64,000 bases of DNA. It comes from Pseudomonas sp. Q1-7 (lineage in GTDB: Bacteria; Pseudomonadota; Gammaproteobacteria; Pseudomonadales; Pseudomonadaceae). A program made the translations under genes and the position numbers. The stretch spans positions 4,914,501 through 4,978,500 of the forward strand of contig NZ_CP116304.1 in assembly GCF_028010285.1 (NCBI RefSeq). The letters run 5' to 3'. Under the pieces are notes generated by a model. That model ran no database searches, had not been told where the DNA came from, and saw nothing but the letters and a program-made list of their open reading frames with translations. Below are positions 29,274-45,937 of this stretch, piece after piece (position 1 is the first letter of the stretch; the number at the start of each line of letters is the position of its first letter).

Positions 29274-29359
29274 TGGTACCGAGGAGGGGACTCGAACCCC
29301 TACAGCCTATGGCCACTACCACCTCAAGGTAGCGTGTCTACCAATTCCACCACCTCGGC
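29274..29359 (-). tRNA. tRNA-Leu (GAG)
   Basis: 86 nt with encoded CCA and the long variable arm of class II tRNAs. Acceptor GCCGAGG/CCTCGGT, anticodon loop TTGAGGT giving anticodon GAG, T loop GTTCGAGTC. Sits directly after secG, as in E. coli and Pseudomonas. Confidence 0.96.
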
Positions 29360-29369
29360 AAAACTTGCC

Positions 29370-29753
29370 TTACTTCTGCTCCGGAGCCTGCGGCACGTCA
29401 CCCGACTGGGTGGACGACTTCTGCTCTTCGAGCACCGGCACATCATCAGCTGCCGGTCTGGCGGGCTGAACCTCAAGAGCTGCCGGATCCGGCAGACCTA
29501 CGTTGCTCAGCGCCTCAGCCTTTTCTTTAGCGAAGAACGCTAAACCCAGGCTGGTAATGAAAAAAACCGCGGCGAGTATAGCAGTAACTCGACTCAAAAA
29601 GGTAGCAGAACCTTGACTCCCGAATACGGTTGCCGAAGCACCGGAACCAAAGGAGGCGCCAGCATCCGCACCCTTACCCTGCTGAACCAACACCAGACCC
29701 ACAACGCCCAGAGCAACCAGCAGGTGCACCACAATTACGACAGTTTCCAGCAT
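29370..29753 (-). CDS. secG: Protein-export membrane protein SecG
   Basis: 127 aa from ATG 29753. Two membrane helices (about 2-22 and 52-72) with the conserved [36 protein letters not shown] loop between them; part of the SecYEG channel. The tail after residue 75 is longer than in E. coli and rich in Pro, Ala, Glu and Gln. The ATG lies four bases after the tpiA stop, implying cotranscription. Confidence 0.95.
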   Translation of the reverse strand: MLETVVIVVHLLVALGVVGLVLVQQGKGADAGASFGSGASATVFGSQGSATFLSRVTAILAAVFFITSLGLAFFAKEKAEALSNVGLPDPAALEVQPARPAADDVPVLEEQKSSTQSGDVPQAPEQK

Positions 29754-29757
29754 CTCG

Positions 29758-30513
29758 TCAGCTTCCTGCGGCGCGACAAATCGCACCGAACTCATCCGCA
29801 TTCAGGGAAGCCCCACCAACGAGCCCCCCATCGATATCCGGCATGCCGAACAAATCGACCGCACTGGCCGCTTTTACACTGCCGCCGTACAGAATTCGCA
29901 CCCCGCGCGCCACCTCGGCATTTTCCGCCGACAATTGCGCACGAATCGCCGCATGGACTTCCTGCGCTTGCTGCGGCGAGGCCGTCAGCCCCGTACCTAT
30001 CGCCCAAACCGGCTCATAGGCAATTACCGCCTGCACGAACGCGCCCACACCCAACTCTTCGATCACACAACCCAGCTGACGCCCGACAACTTCAAGCGTC
30101 TGACCGGCTTCGCGCTGCTCCCGGGTCTCACCGACGCACAGCACCGGAACCAGACCACAGGACTGAGCAGCAGCAAACTTGCGACTCACAACTTCGTCGC
30201 TCTCGCCCAGTATCAGACGACGCTCCGAATGACCGACCAGAACGAGCTTGCAACCTGCGTCTGCCAATTGACTCGCCGCGATCTCCCCGGTGAGGGCACC
30301 CTGCACCGGCTCCACCGCACAATCCTGCGCACCAACGGCAATCGACTTGCCCTCCAGATCCCGAATGACCTGATTGATGTGCAGACAGGGCGGCATGACC
30401 GCAACTTCGACACCAGCCGGCAAGGCCAACTGGCGCAAGCCCCTGATCAGCTCTGCGACACTGGCGCGGGTACCGTGCATCTTCCAGTTACCGGCTACCA
30501 GAGGTCGGCGCAT
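29758..30513 (-). CDS. tpiA: Triose-phosphate isomerase
   Basis: 251 aa TIM barrel. Interconverts dihydroxyacetone phosphate and glyceraldehyde-3-phosphate. Catalytic residues visible: K11 (GNWKMHG), His in VGHSERR, Glu in [11 protein letters not shown]; phosphate loop YGGSVKAAS. Good family length; order glmM-tpiA-secG is as in other pseudomonads. Confidence 0.98.
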   Translation of the reverse strand: MRRPLVAGNWKMHGTRASVAELIRGLRQLALPAGVEVAVMPPCLHINQVIRDLEGKSIAVGAQDCAVEPVQGALTGEIAASQLADAGCKLVLVGHSERRLILGESDEVVSRKFAAAQSCGLVPVLCVGETREQREAGQTLEVVGRQLGCVIEELGVGAFVQAVIAYEPVWAIGTGLTASPQQAQEVHAAIRAQLSAENAEVARGVRILYGGSVKAASAVDLFGMPDIDGGLVGGASLNADEFGAICRAAGS

Positions 30514-30578
30514 GCTTTATCTCGTCGATCAAAGTGGGCGCAGATATTACCCAAGAGAAATTCAACTAGCAAGACAAA

Positions 30579-31919
30579 TCAAGCACATACCTCTGCCACG
30601 ACTTTCGCCAACTCTTCGGCATAGCCCTGCACCAGCTTTTCGTCGTCGCCTTCGACCATCACGCGCACCAACGGTTCGGTTCCGGATTTTCGCAACAGGA
30701 CACGGCCACGCCCTGCCATCCGGTCCGTGACGCGAGCACAGGCGTCCTGAACCGCCGGGTGCTTGACCGGGTCCACCTCCCCGCCGGCGTAGCGGACGTT
30801 GATCAGCACCTGAGGGCACTTGCGCATCCCCTGGCGCGCCTCGGCAAGGGACTGGCCACTGCGCTGCAGTGCCATCAGCACCTGCAGGGCGGACACGATG
30901 GCATCCCCGGTAGTCGTGAAGTGACTGCAGACGATATGGCCGGAGTTCTCGCCCCCCAGGATCCAACCGTTGGCCTGGAGTTCGCTCATCACGTAGCGAT
31001 CGCCAACCTTGGCCCGCACGAAAGGCACTTCAAGTTCCTTGAGCGCCAGTTCGAGCCCAAGATTACTCATCAACGTACCGACCACGCCGCCGTGAAGCTT
31101 GTCACGCCCATGGAGGTCACGGGCGATCAGGTAGATCAGCTCGTCGCCATCCACGACAGCGCCCGTGTGATCGACCATCAGCACGCGGTCGCCATCGCCA
31201 TCGAAGGCGATGCCAATATCGGCGTTCTGCGCCACCACGGCCGCCTGCAGACTGGCCATGTGCGTGGAACCGCACTCGTCGTTGATGTTGAGGCCGTTAG
31301 GTTGCGCCGCCAGGACATGCACCTGGGCACCAAGCTCGCGGAAAACGCTCGGTGCAACCTTGTAGGTAGCGCCATGCGCACAATCCACCACCAGCTTGAG
31401 ACCAGCGAAGTCGGTACTGATGGGGGTGGTACTCTTGCAGAACTCGATATAGCGCCCCGCAGCGTCATTGATGCGGGTGACCTTGCCCAGTTGCTCCGAC
31501 TCCACCACTGTCATCGGCTGGTCCAGCAACTCCTCGATCATCAGCTCCACTTCGTCCGAGAGCTTGGTGCCCTTTCCGGAGAAGAACTTGATGCCGTTGT
31601 CATGATGCGGATTGTGCGAGGCGCTGATGACGATGCCTGCGTCCGCCAGGAAAGTGCGAGCCAGATAGGCAATGGCCGGGGTCGGCATGGGGCCCAACAG
31701 CATTACGTCGGCGCCGGCGGCCAACAGACCGGCCTCAAGAGCGGACTCGAACATGTAGCCGGAAATCCGCGTGTCCTTGCCAATCAGGATGCGGCACTTG
31801 CCCTGCTTGCGAAATGCGGTGCCGGCGGCCCAACCAAGCTTGAGCATGAAATCCGGAGTAATCGGGTACTGCCCTACACGCCCGCGAATACCGTCGGTGC
31901 CAAAATACCTTCTGCTCAT
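30579..31919 (-). CDS. glmM: Phosphoglucosamine mutase
   Basis: 446 aa. Converts glucosamine-6-phosphate to glucosamine-1-phosphate for UDP-GlcNAc. Four-domain hexomutase: FGTDGIRG head, phosphoserine loop [12 protein letters not shown] (Ser near 101), metal site DGDGDRVL, sugar loop GGENSGHI, phosphate loop [12 protein letters not shown]. Follows folP by 20 bases on the same strand. Confidence 0.98.
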   Translation of the reverse strand: MSRRYFGTDGIRGRVGQYPITPDFMLKLGWAAGTAFRKQGKCRILIGKDTRISGYMFESALEAGLLAAGADVMLLGPMPTPAIAYLARTFLADAGIVISASHNPHHDNGIKFFSGKGTKLSDEVELMIEELLDQPMTVVESEQLGKVTRINDAAGRYIEFCKSTTPISTDFAGLKLVVDCAHGATYKVAPSVFRELGAQVHVLAAQPNGLNINDECGSTHMASLQAAVVAQNADIGIAFDGDGDRVLMVDHTGAVVDGDELIYLIARDLHGRDKLHGGVVGTLMSNLGLELALKELEVPFVRAKVGDRYVMSELQANGWILGGENSGHIVCSHFTTTGDAIVSALQVLMALQRSGQSLAEARQGMRKCPQVLINVRYAGGEVDPVKHPAVQDACARVTDRMAGRGRVLLRKSGTEPLVRVMVEGDDEKLVQGYAEELAKVVAEVCA

Positions 31920-31939
31920 GGGAGGTGCTCCGTATTGTC

Positions 31940-32791
31940 TTATTCCGCCGCTTGTACCGCGGCGATCATGCGTACCACGTCGACGGTTTCCGCGACATCG
32001 TGTACGCGCAGTATGCAGGCGCCCTTGGCCACGGCGAGGGCAGCCAGGGCAAGACTGCCGGCAAGCCGCTGCTCAACTTCGCGCCCCAGGGCCTGGCCAA
32101 TCATGCTTTTGCGTGAGACGCCGACCAGGAGGGGACGCCCCAACGCATGCAGAGCCTCCATGTGCCTAAAGAGGCTGAGGTTGTGGGCAAGCGTCTTGGC
32201 GAATCCGAAGCCCGGGTCCAGGACGATCCGCTCGGCCGGGATCCCCGCCGCCAGACAAGCCTGCATGCGCTCGGAAAGAAAGGCCCCGACTTCGCTCGTG
32301 ACGTCCTGATAGCGCGGGTCCTGCTGCATGTTTCCCGGTTCGCCGAGCATGTGCATCAGGCAAACCGCCAAGCCGGTATCGGCAGCGGCATCCAGGGCAC
32401 CATCACGGCGCAGCGCCCGCACGTCATTGATCATGCCGGCCCCCAGGCGCGCGCCTTCGCGCATCACGGCGGGCGTGGAGGTATCCAGAGATATCACCAC
32501 ATCCAGCTCGCGGGCGATGGCTTCGACCACCGGCGCAACCCGCTCCAGCTCTTCGGTCGGAGACACTGGCCGGGCACCGGGGCGAGTCGACTCGCCCCCC
32601 ACGTCGATCAAGGTAGCACCAGCGGCGACCATTTCCTCGGCATGACGCAAGGCGGCGTCGCGCGCATTGAAGCGGCCGCCATCGGAAAAGGAGTCCGGAG
32701 TAACATTGAGAATGCCCATCACTTGCGGCTGGGCCAAATCAAGAACCCGGTTGCCGCAAGGCAACCGGGTCTGATGCTGCACTGACGTCAT
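31940..32791 (-). CDS. folP: Dihydropteroate synthase
   Basis: 283 aa from ATG 32791 (a TTG six bases upstream is in frame). Joins the pterin pyrophosphate from FolK with p-aminobenzoate; target of sulfonamides. TIM-barrel motifs: [49 protein letters not shown] and [10 protein letters not shown]. No insertions in the sulfonamide-contact loops that I can recognise as resistance changes. Ten bases after ftsH. Confidence 0.96.
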   Translation of the reverse strand: MTSVQHQTRLPCGNRVLDLAQPQVMGILNVTPDSFSDGGRFNARDAALRHAEEMVAAGATLIDVGGESTRPGARPVSPTEELERVAPVVEAIARELDVVISLDTSTPAVMREGARLGAGMINDVRALRRDGALDAAADTGLAVCLMHMLGEPGNMQQDPRYQDVTSEVGAFLSERMQACLAAGIPAERIVLDPGFGFAKTLAHNLSLFRHMEALHALGRPLLVGVSRKSMIGQALGREVEQRLAGSLALAALAVAKGACILRVHDVAETVDVVRMIAAVQAAE

Positions 32792-32800
32792 CGACAAGCC

Positions 32801-34723
<1,923 letters not shown>

Positions 34724-34884
34724 TTAGCTACCCTCTGGAACGGGCCCCTTCCCGGAGCGCACCCCGCATGACGGCTGGTGATTAACCGGCCTAACTTACT
34801 ACACAACCCCTGCCCCTGGCAGGCGCCGTCTGTAACCCTTTATGAGACCCTGCGGCCTCTCTGCAGTATCCCGCGCCTGCAGAA

Positions 34885-34907
34885 GGGGACTGACGCGTCA
34901 GGTCCCC
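34885..34907. terminator. Palindromic hairpin between rlmE relic and ftsH
   Basis: GGGGAC-TGACGCGTCA-GGTCCCC: near-perfect palindrome with core TGACGCGTCA, no T run. It lies nine bases past the relic's stop codon. Confidence 0.5.
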
Positions 34908-34915
34908 GTTGCAGT

Positions 34916-35171
34916 CTATTCCCCATGGAAGCCACGCGCGAGCAGGTATTGCTCGCGGGAACGATCACGCGACGAAAGCAGCTTGCGCATCTGCCTGCCG
35001 TAGCCTCGTCGGCGACCCTTATGCCACTCATATTGGGGACGATATCGAAAGTCACAAGGTCTACCGGGTTTTCGCCGATGCATGAGAAGCGCGCGAGCGG
35101 TAGCCACTCTCCTCACAGAGGTTGTCGAAGTGCTCTTTCCGCCAGCGATGGCTAGTCTTGGAACGGGCCAC
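34916..35171 (-). pseudogene. rlmE: Decayed rlmE (23S rRNA Um2552 methyltransferase)
   Basis: 256 bp relic in the normal rlmE place before ftsH; an intact gene is about 620 bp. Three colinear blocks survive. From GTG 35171: MARSKTSHRWRKEHFDN to GYRSRAS, matching the RlmE N-terminus. Then, in another frame, IGENPVDLVTFDIVPNMSG and IRVADE, matching the region normally read as PVDLVISDMAPNMSG. Then, in a third frame, QMRKLLSSRDRSREQYLLARGFHGE, the C-terminus, stopping at TAG 34916-34918. Two internal deletions removed the SAM-binding GAAPGG region and the catalytic KIFQGEG region, and the frames no longer join. It cannot be functional. Confidence 0.88.
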
Positions 35172-35247
35172 GGGATACCTCGTGTTCGGCTGTGCGCCCC
35201 GGAATCACTCGGGTAAACTAGCAGCCTTTTTTCGCAGGGGTCTGATT

Positions 35248-35562
35248 ATGGCGCTCTCACAGGAGCACAAGAAGCAATACAAATCTATCGGTCATCACCT
35301 GAAGCCGGTATTGACAGTGGCCGAGAACGGTCTGACCGAAGGCGTGCTGGCCGAGCTGGAACGCGCACTGAACGATCACGAGTTGATCAAGGTTCAGTTC
35401 CGCATTACCGAACGCGATGACCGCCGTGCCCTGATCGAGGAGCTCTGCGCCGCCGGCAACTGCGAACTGGTCCAGGTCATCGGCAAGATGGCACTGGTGT
35501 ACCGCCGCAATCCCAAGCCGAATCGCAACCTCTCCAACATCAGCCGTTTCAGCGGCCTCTGA
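35248..35562 (+). CDS. yhbY: YhbY/CRM-domain RNA-binding protein
   Basis: 104 aa. Single CRM domain associated with pre-50S particles: QEHKKQYKSIGHHLKPVLTVAENGLTEGVLAELERALNDHELIKV, ending with a basic tail. ATG 35248 follows CGCAGGGG. Divergent from the rlmE relic as in other gamma-proteobacteria, where the pair functions in 50S maturation. Confidence 0.93.
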   Translation: MALSQEHKKQYKSIGHHLKPVLTVAENGLTEGVLAELERALNDHELIKVQFRITERDDRRALIEELCAAGNCELVQVIGKMALVYRRNPKPNRNLSNISRFSGL

Positions 35563-35584
35563 GCCCCTTCCCCTGGGCGCGCGC

Positions 35585-36004
35585 TCAGCGCGCCTGGCCC
35601 TTCATAGGCTTCGCCGGCAGAGGCTGGACCACCAGCAGCAGGCCACAGAAAGCCAGCAGCAGGTAGCTGAAGTTCAGCCAGTACAGCGCCTCAGGCATCC
35701 AGAAACGCACCAGCAGGAACACCACCACCAAGGCCAGCACTGCAGCCAGCAACTGCGCGCGCGCATCGCGCCAAAGACGCGCAAGCCCTGCGTGCTGGAT
35801 GAGCAGCAGGGCCTGGAGCAGCGCACAGAATCCGGTGAAGGCCACCAACAGCGGCCGCAGCGTGGCCGCCACCTCCTCCACCAGCATCGGCGCCAGGCCT
35901 ATACGACCCAGCGCCGGCAGCACGACGAAGTGCAGCAACCAGAGGCCGCCAACCCAGAAGGTCTGGGCCAGCTGCCAGGCGATGGCGCCGGCCCGGAAAG
36001 GCAA
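35585..36004 (-). CDS. DUF4149 membrane protein
   Basis: 139 aa from TTG 36004, four bases after the greA stop; no ATG is available near the start of the conserved part. Four predicted membrane helices (IAWQLAQTFWVGGLWLLHFVVLP, LLVAFTGFCALLQALLLIQ, LLAAVLALVVVFLLVRFW, LYWLNFSYLLLAFCGLLLVV). Pattern fits the DUF4149 family found after greA in pseudomonads. Function unknown. Confidence 0.75.
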   Translation of the reverse strand: MPFRAGAIAWQLAQTFWVGGLWLLHFVVLPALGRIGLAPMLVEEVAATLRPLLVAFTGFCALLQALLLIQHAGLARLWRDARAQLLAAVLALVVVFLLVRFWMPEALYWLNFSYLLLAFCGLLLVVQPLPAKPMKGQAR

Positions 36005-36008
36005 ACGC

Positions 36009-36478
36009 TCAGAGGTGACGAACTTCGACAATCTCGTACTCGACAACACCGCTGGGAGTCTTGACCGCCACCACGTCCCCTTCTTCCTTGCCCACCAGGG
36101 CGCGGGCGATAGGGGAACTGACCGACAACTTGCCCAGTTTGATATCCGCCTCGTCGTCACCCACGATCTGGTAGGTCACCGATTCGTCGGTATCGACATT
36201 GGCGATATCCACGGTCACACCGAAGATCACCTTGCCACTAGGCGGAATGCTGGTGACATCAATGACGTGGGCATTCGACAGCTTGGCTTCGATATCGCGT
36301 ATGCGCGCCTCAGCCAGCCCCTGCTGCTCGCGCGCAGCATGGTACTCGGCGTTTTCCTTGAGATCGCCCAGCTCGCGCGCTTCGGCGATAGCCTGACTGA
36401 TCTTCGGCCGCTCGGCCTTGAGGGCTTTCAGCTCGTCTTCCAGGGCGCGAGCGCCCTGGATGGTCATCGGAAATTTGG

Positions 36479-36482
<4 letters not shown>
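36009..36482 (-). CDS. greA: Transcript cleavage factor GreA
   Basis: 157 aa. Binds the RNA polymerase secondary channel and stimulates cleavage of backtracked RNA. N-terminal coiled coil with the acidic tip ([18 protein letters not shown]) and C-terminal FKBP-like domain ([35 protein letters not shown]). ATG overlaps the carB stop by four bases, so coupled to carB. Confidence 0.98.
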
Positions 36483-39700
<3,218 letters not shown>

Positions 39701-39740
39701 TTTTACTCACTCGAATCCGTAGGTCAGTCGTCAGGCGTGC

Positions 39741-40877
39741 TTAGCGGCGCTTGGCCATGGCTTCGATGAAGCGGTCGAACAGCGGGGCGACGTCATGTGG
39801 ACCGGGGCTGGCCTCGGGGTGGCCCTGGAAGCTGAAAGCCACCTTGTCGGTGCGCTCGATGCCCTGCAGGGTGCCGTCGAACAGCGACTTGTGGGTGGCA
39901 CGCAGGTTGGAGGGCAGGGTCGACTCATCCACGGCGAAACCGTGGTTCTGGCTGGTGATCATCACCACACCGGAATCCAGGTCCTGCACCGGATGGTTGG
40001 CGCCGTGGTGGCCATGGCCCATCTTCACGGTCCTGGCGCCCGAGGCCAGGGCCAGCAGCTGATGGCCGAGGCAGATGCCGAAGACTGGGATCTCGGTGTC
40101 GAGGAACTCGCGAATGGCCTGGATGGCGTAGTCGCACGGTTCGGGGTCGCCAGGGCCGTTGGAGAGGAAGATGCCGTCCGGGTTCAGCGCCAGCACGTCA
40201 CTGGCCGGGGTCTGGGCCGGCACCACAGTCAGACGGCAGCCGCGGGCCACCAGCATGCGCAGGATGTTCAGCTTGACGCCGAAGTCATAGGCCACCACAT
40301 GGTAAGGCAGCTCGCTGGCAGCGATTTCCGGATGACTGTCGGTTTCCAGGTTCCAGACGCTGGAGCGCCACTCGTAACGCTCTTCGGAGGACACCACCTT
40401 GGCCAGGTCCATTCCCTTCAGGCCCGGGAAGCTGCGAGCCAGCTCCAGCGCCTTCTCTTCGGTGGCGTCTTCACCCGCGAGGATGCAGCCGTTCTGGGAA
40501 CCCTTCTCCCGCAGAATGCGGGTCAGGCGGCGGGTATCGATGCCGGCGATGGCGACGGTGCCGTTTTCTTTCAGGTAATCCGGCAGCGACTGCTTGTTAC
40601 GCCAGTTGCAGGCCAGCAGCGGCAGGTCGCGGATGATCAGGCCGGCGGCCCAGACGCGATTGGACTCGGCGTCCTCCGGCGTGGTGCCGGTGTTGCCGAT
40701 GTGCGGGTAGGTCAGGGTAACGATTTGCTGGGCATAGGAAGGATCGGTAAGGATTTCCTGATAGCCGGTCATGGCAGTGTTGAACACTACCTCGCCGATG
40801 GTATGGCCATCGGCCCCAATGGCTTCGCCGCGAAAAATGCTGCCGTCGGCAAGCGCGAGTATGGCTGGCTTAGTCAA
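39741..40877 (-). CDS. carA: Carbamoyl-phosphate synthase small subunit
   Basis: 378 aa. Glutaminase subunit: class I amidotransferase domain from about 190 with nucleophile Cys in [15 protein letters not shown] and the HxE pair in [13 protein letters not shown]. Starts with TTG at 40877 behind a perfect GGGAGG site, as in E. coli carA. Preceded by a short leader frame overlapping a terminator hairpin, suggesting attenuation. Confidence 0.97.
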   Translation of the reverse strand: MTKPAILALADGSIFRGEAIGADGHTIGEVVFNTAMTGYQEILTDPSYAQQIVTLTYPHIGNTGTTPEDAESNRVWAAGLIIRDLPLLACNWRNKQSLPDYLKENGTVAIAGIDTRRLTRILREKGSQNGCILAGEDATEEKALELARSFPGLKGMDLAKVVSSEERYEWRSSVWNLETDSHPEIAASELPYHVVAYDFGVKLNILRMLVARGCRLTVVPAQTPASDVLALNPDGIFLSNGPGDPEPCDYAIQAIREFLDTEIPVFGICLGHQLLALASGARTVKMGHGHHGANHPVQDLDSGVVMITSQNHGFAVDESTLPSNLRATHKSLFDGTLQGIERTDKVAFSFQGHPEASPGPHDVAPLFDRFIEAMAKRR

Positions 40878-40894
40878 GAAGACCTCCCGTAGAT

Positions 40895-40972
40895 CTAAGG
40901 CTGAAGCAAACGCAGGTTGTAAAAAAGCGGGATGACGTTCATACCGTCACCCCGCTTTTTTATCTGAGCCAT
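40895..40972 (-). CDS. Candidate carA leader peptide (25 aa)
   Basis: Short frame ATG (40972) to TAG (40895-40897) ending 17 bases before the carA start codon. The peptide is [19 protein letters not shown] followed by LRLLQP; an inner ATG at 40942 gives [15 protein letters not shown]. The codons CTT TTT TAC are written by the U run of the terminator itself. Transcript coupling of a leader peptide to pyrimidine control has been described for P. aeruginosa carAB as I remember it; this frame fits that role but has only a weak ribosome site. Confidence 0.5.
   Translation of the reverse strand: MAQIKKRGDGMNVIPLFYNLRLLQP
40921..40955 (-). terminator. Terminator/attenuator between dapB and carA
   Basis: Minus strand GCGGGGTGACG-loop-CGTCATCCCGC then six T, preceded by six A, so it can act in either direction. 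It lies inside the leader-peptide frame and 44 bases before carA. Confidence 0.85.
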
Positions 40973-41061
40973 TTCTGCGTAACTTTTAGTGGACACACTA
41001 AAGCTGCAGTTTACAGGAATGCGTCATTTCGGTCCACCCGAAAGACATCCTGAACGACACA

Positions 41062-41916
<855 letters not shown>

Positions 41917-41945
41917 TCAGCCCCGCACCGACTTCCAGTCCATCG

Positions 41946-43073
41946 TTAGAGATCGCCGAAGAAGCGCTTCATACCCTCGAACCAACTGCTGGCCTTGGGC
42001 GAGTGAGAACCATCGCTCTGCAGCGTCTTGCGGAACTCATCGAGCAGCTCGCGCTGGCGCTTGTCCAGGTTGACCGGCGTTTCCACCACCACCCGACACA
42101 TCAGATCACCGGCACCCCCGCCACGCACCGGGGCCACACCCTTGCCGCGCAGACGGAACAGCTTGCCGGTCTGGGTCGCTTCCGGAATCTTCAGCTTGAC
42201 CCGGCCATCCAGGGTCGGCACTTCCAGCTCACCGCCCAGCGCCGCATCCGCGAAACTGATCGGCACCTCGCAGTAAAGATGCTTGCCGTCGCGCTGGAAG
42301 ATCGGGTGCTCACGCACATTGACCACCACATAGAGGTCGCCCGACGGACCACCCAGAGCACCGGCCTCGCCCTCTCCGGACAGACGGATGCGGTCGCCGG
42401 TATCGACACCGGCCGGCACCTTCACCGACAGGGTCTTGTGCTCTTCCACACGCCCCTGGCCATGACAGCTGCCACAGGGGTCGCTGATCATCTTGCCGCT
42501 GCCGTGGCAGCGCGGGCAGGTCTGCTGCACCGAGAAGAAGCCCTGCTGCATGCGCACCTGGCCGATGCCGCCGCACGTGGTACAGGTAACCGGACTGGTG
42601 CCTTTCTTGGCGCCCGAGCCATCGCAGGTCTTGCAGTTGACCAGGGTCGGCACCCGGATGGTCACGGTGGTGCCGCGCACCGCCTCTTCCAGGTCCAGCT
42701 CCAGGGTGTAACGCAGGTCGCTGCCACGCTGCGGACCACCGCGCTGGCCGCCACGCTGGCCGCCGAAGAAATCGCTGAACACATCGCCGAAGATGTCGGA
42801 GAAGCTGGCCCCACCGAAGCCGGCTCCAGCGCCCGCGCCCATCTGCGGATCGACGCCGGCATGGCCGTACTGGTCGTAAGCCGCGCGCTTGCTGGCGTCG
42901 GAAAGGATTTCGTAGGCCTCGTTGGCTTCCTTGAACTTCTCTTCCGCCACCTTATCGCCCGGATTGCGGTCCGGATGGTGTTTCATCGCCAGGCGGCGAT
43001 AGGCCTTCTTCAGCTCAGCCTCGCTGGCCCCCCGCTCGACACCGAGGATTTCGTAAAAGTCACGTTTAGCCAT
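41946..43073 (-). CDS. dnaJ: Chaperone DnaJ
   Basis: 375 aa. Hsp40 co-chaperone that stimulates DnaK ATPase through the HPD motif ([11 protein letters not shown]) of the J domain (5-70). A Gly/Phe-rich linker follows, then a zinc-binding domain with four CxxCxGxG units ([32 protein letters not shown]) and the two C-terminal beta-sandwich domains. ATG 43073 chosen at [11 protein letters not shown]. Confidence 0.98.
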   Translation of the reverse strand: MAKRDFYEILGVERGASEAELKKAYRRLAMKHHPDRNPGDKVAEEKFKEANEAYEILSDASKRAAYDQYGHAGVDPQMGAGAGAGFGGASFSDIFGDVFSDFFGGQRGGQRGGPQRGSDLRYTLELDLEEAVRGTTVTIRVPTLVNCKTCDGSGAKKGTSPVTCTTCGGIGQVRMQQGFFSVQQTCPRCHGSGKMISDPCGSCHGQGRVEEHKTLSVKVPAGVDTGDRIRLSGEGEAGALGGPSGDLYVVVNVREHPIFQRDGKHLYCEVPISFADAALGGELEVPTLDGRVKLKIPEATQTGKLFRLRGKGVAPVRGGGAGDLMCRVVVETPVNLDKRQRELLDEFRKTLQSDGSHSPKASSWFEGMKRFFGDL

Positions 43074-43114
43074 AGTTTTCTGCACTCTAGAATTCATCAG
43101 CCCCAGACACGCCA

Positions 43115-43173
43115 ACGCGGGAGCAAGCTCCCGCGTGGCGGATCAGGCGTACGGGGCGCTTAGCCCCGCACGC
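43115..43173 (-). terminator. Two GC hairpins between dnaK and dnaJ
   Basis: ACGCGGGAGC/GCTCCCGCGT at 43115-43136 and CGGGGC/GCCCCG with outer GCGT/ACGC at 43147-43173. No T runs, so partial termination or RNA protection setting the dnaK:dnaJ ratio is plausible. Confidence 0.5.
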
Positions 43174-43196
43174 CGGGACGGAAGCAAGCGTGACAC

Positions 43197-45110
<1,914 letters not shown>

Positions 45111-45210
45111 ATTCTCTCTCCCGAAACTTTGGATTCTCCGTGGCCTCGCTTCACGGACCACGGCAGCACATAAACGCTTGATCTAACAGATGGGGGCCCG
45201 AGCCCCGATT

Positions 45211-45780
45211 TCAAGCCTGCTCGTCGATCGACGGCGGCGTGGCACTCGGAGCCTTGCTGACCACCACCATGGCGGGGCGCAGCAGACGTCCATTGAGCAG
45301 ATATCCCTTCTGGAACACCTTGAGTACGCTGCCCGGCTCGACATGGGTGCTCTCTTCCATGGCCATGGCCTGGTGGTGCTCGGGATTGAAGGGCGCGCCG
45401 TGGGGGTCGACGACCTCCAACTGATAACGCTTGAGGGTGTCGTGGAACAGCTTGAGGGTCAGCTCCATGCCTTCGCGCACCGGCTTGATCGCCTCATCGG
45501 TGTCGCTGGACAGTTCCAGGCCACGCTCCAGGCTGTCGACCACCGGCAGCAGGTCGTTGGCGAACTTCTCCAGGGCGAACTTGTGCGCTTTCTCCACGTC
45601 CTGCTCGGCGCGGCGACGGATGTTCTGCAGCTCGGCGGCCACACGCAGCGACTGATCCTGGGCCGCGGCCAGCTGCTCCTCCAGCACCTGAACGCGGGCG
45701 GCGAGGTCTTCGCCGGATGCGGTGTCGGCAGCAGGGTTCGCTTCGGGGGTCTGGTTATCCAGGGTCTGTTCGTCGGCCAT
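45211..45780 (-). CDS. grpE: Nucleotide exchange factor GrpE
   Basis: 189 aa from ATG 45780. Long N-terminal coiled coil (about 35-85) then the compact beta domain ([33 protein letters not shown]...[25 protein letters not shown]). Dimer that drives ADP release from DnaK. First gene of grpE-dnaK-dnaJ with an RpoH promoter upstream. Confidence 0.97.
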   Translation of the reverse strand: MADEQTLDNQTPEANPAADTASGEDLAARVQVLEEQLAAAQDQSLRVAAELQNIRRRAEQDVEKAHKFALEKFANDLLPVVDSLERGLELSSDTDEAIKPVREGMELTLKLFHDTLKRYQLEVVDPHGAPFNPEHHQAMAMEESTHVEPGSVLKVFQKGYLLNGRLLRPAMVVVSKAPSATPPSIDEQA

Positions 45781-45835
45781 GCCTTCCTCCTCATAAAAGA
45801 CAGCTGCGGGCAAAGACCCGCTGATATGTCCGCCT

Positions 45836-45864
45836 ATATGGGGCCGCCGTTTTGTCGCTTCAAG
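45836..45864 (-). promoter_or_regulatory. Heat-shock (sigma-32/RpoH) promoter of grpE
   Basis: Minus strand CTTGAA (CCCCCTTGAAG) and CCCCATAT separated by 15 bases, an almost perfect RpoH promoter. Predicted start near 45827, about 47 bases before the grpE ATG. Confidence 0.9.
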
Positions 45865-45897
45865 GGGGAGGGGCGATTGTCAGCCAGAAAACAAACA

Positions 45898-45913
45898 CTG
45901 TATAAATACACAG
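45898..45913 (+). promoter_or_regulatory. LexA (SOS) box upstream of recN
   Basis: CTGTATAAATACACAG: exact CTG-N10-CAG with the AT-rich TATA core, 25 bases before the recN ATG and overlapping a plausible -10 (TATAAA). Confidence 0.93.
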
Positions 45914-45937
45914 CCAACTCAGCGCGGGAGTCGCACC

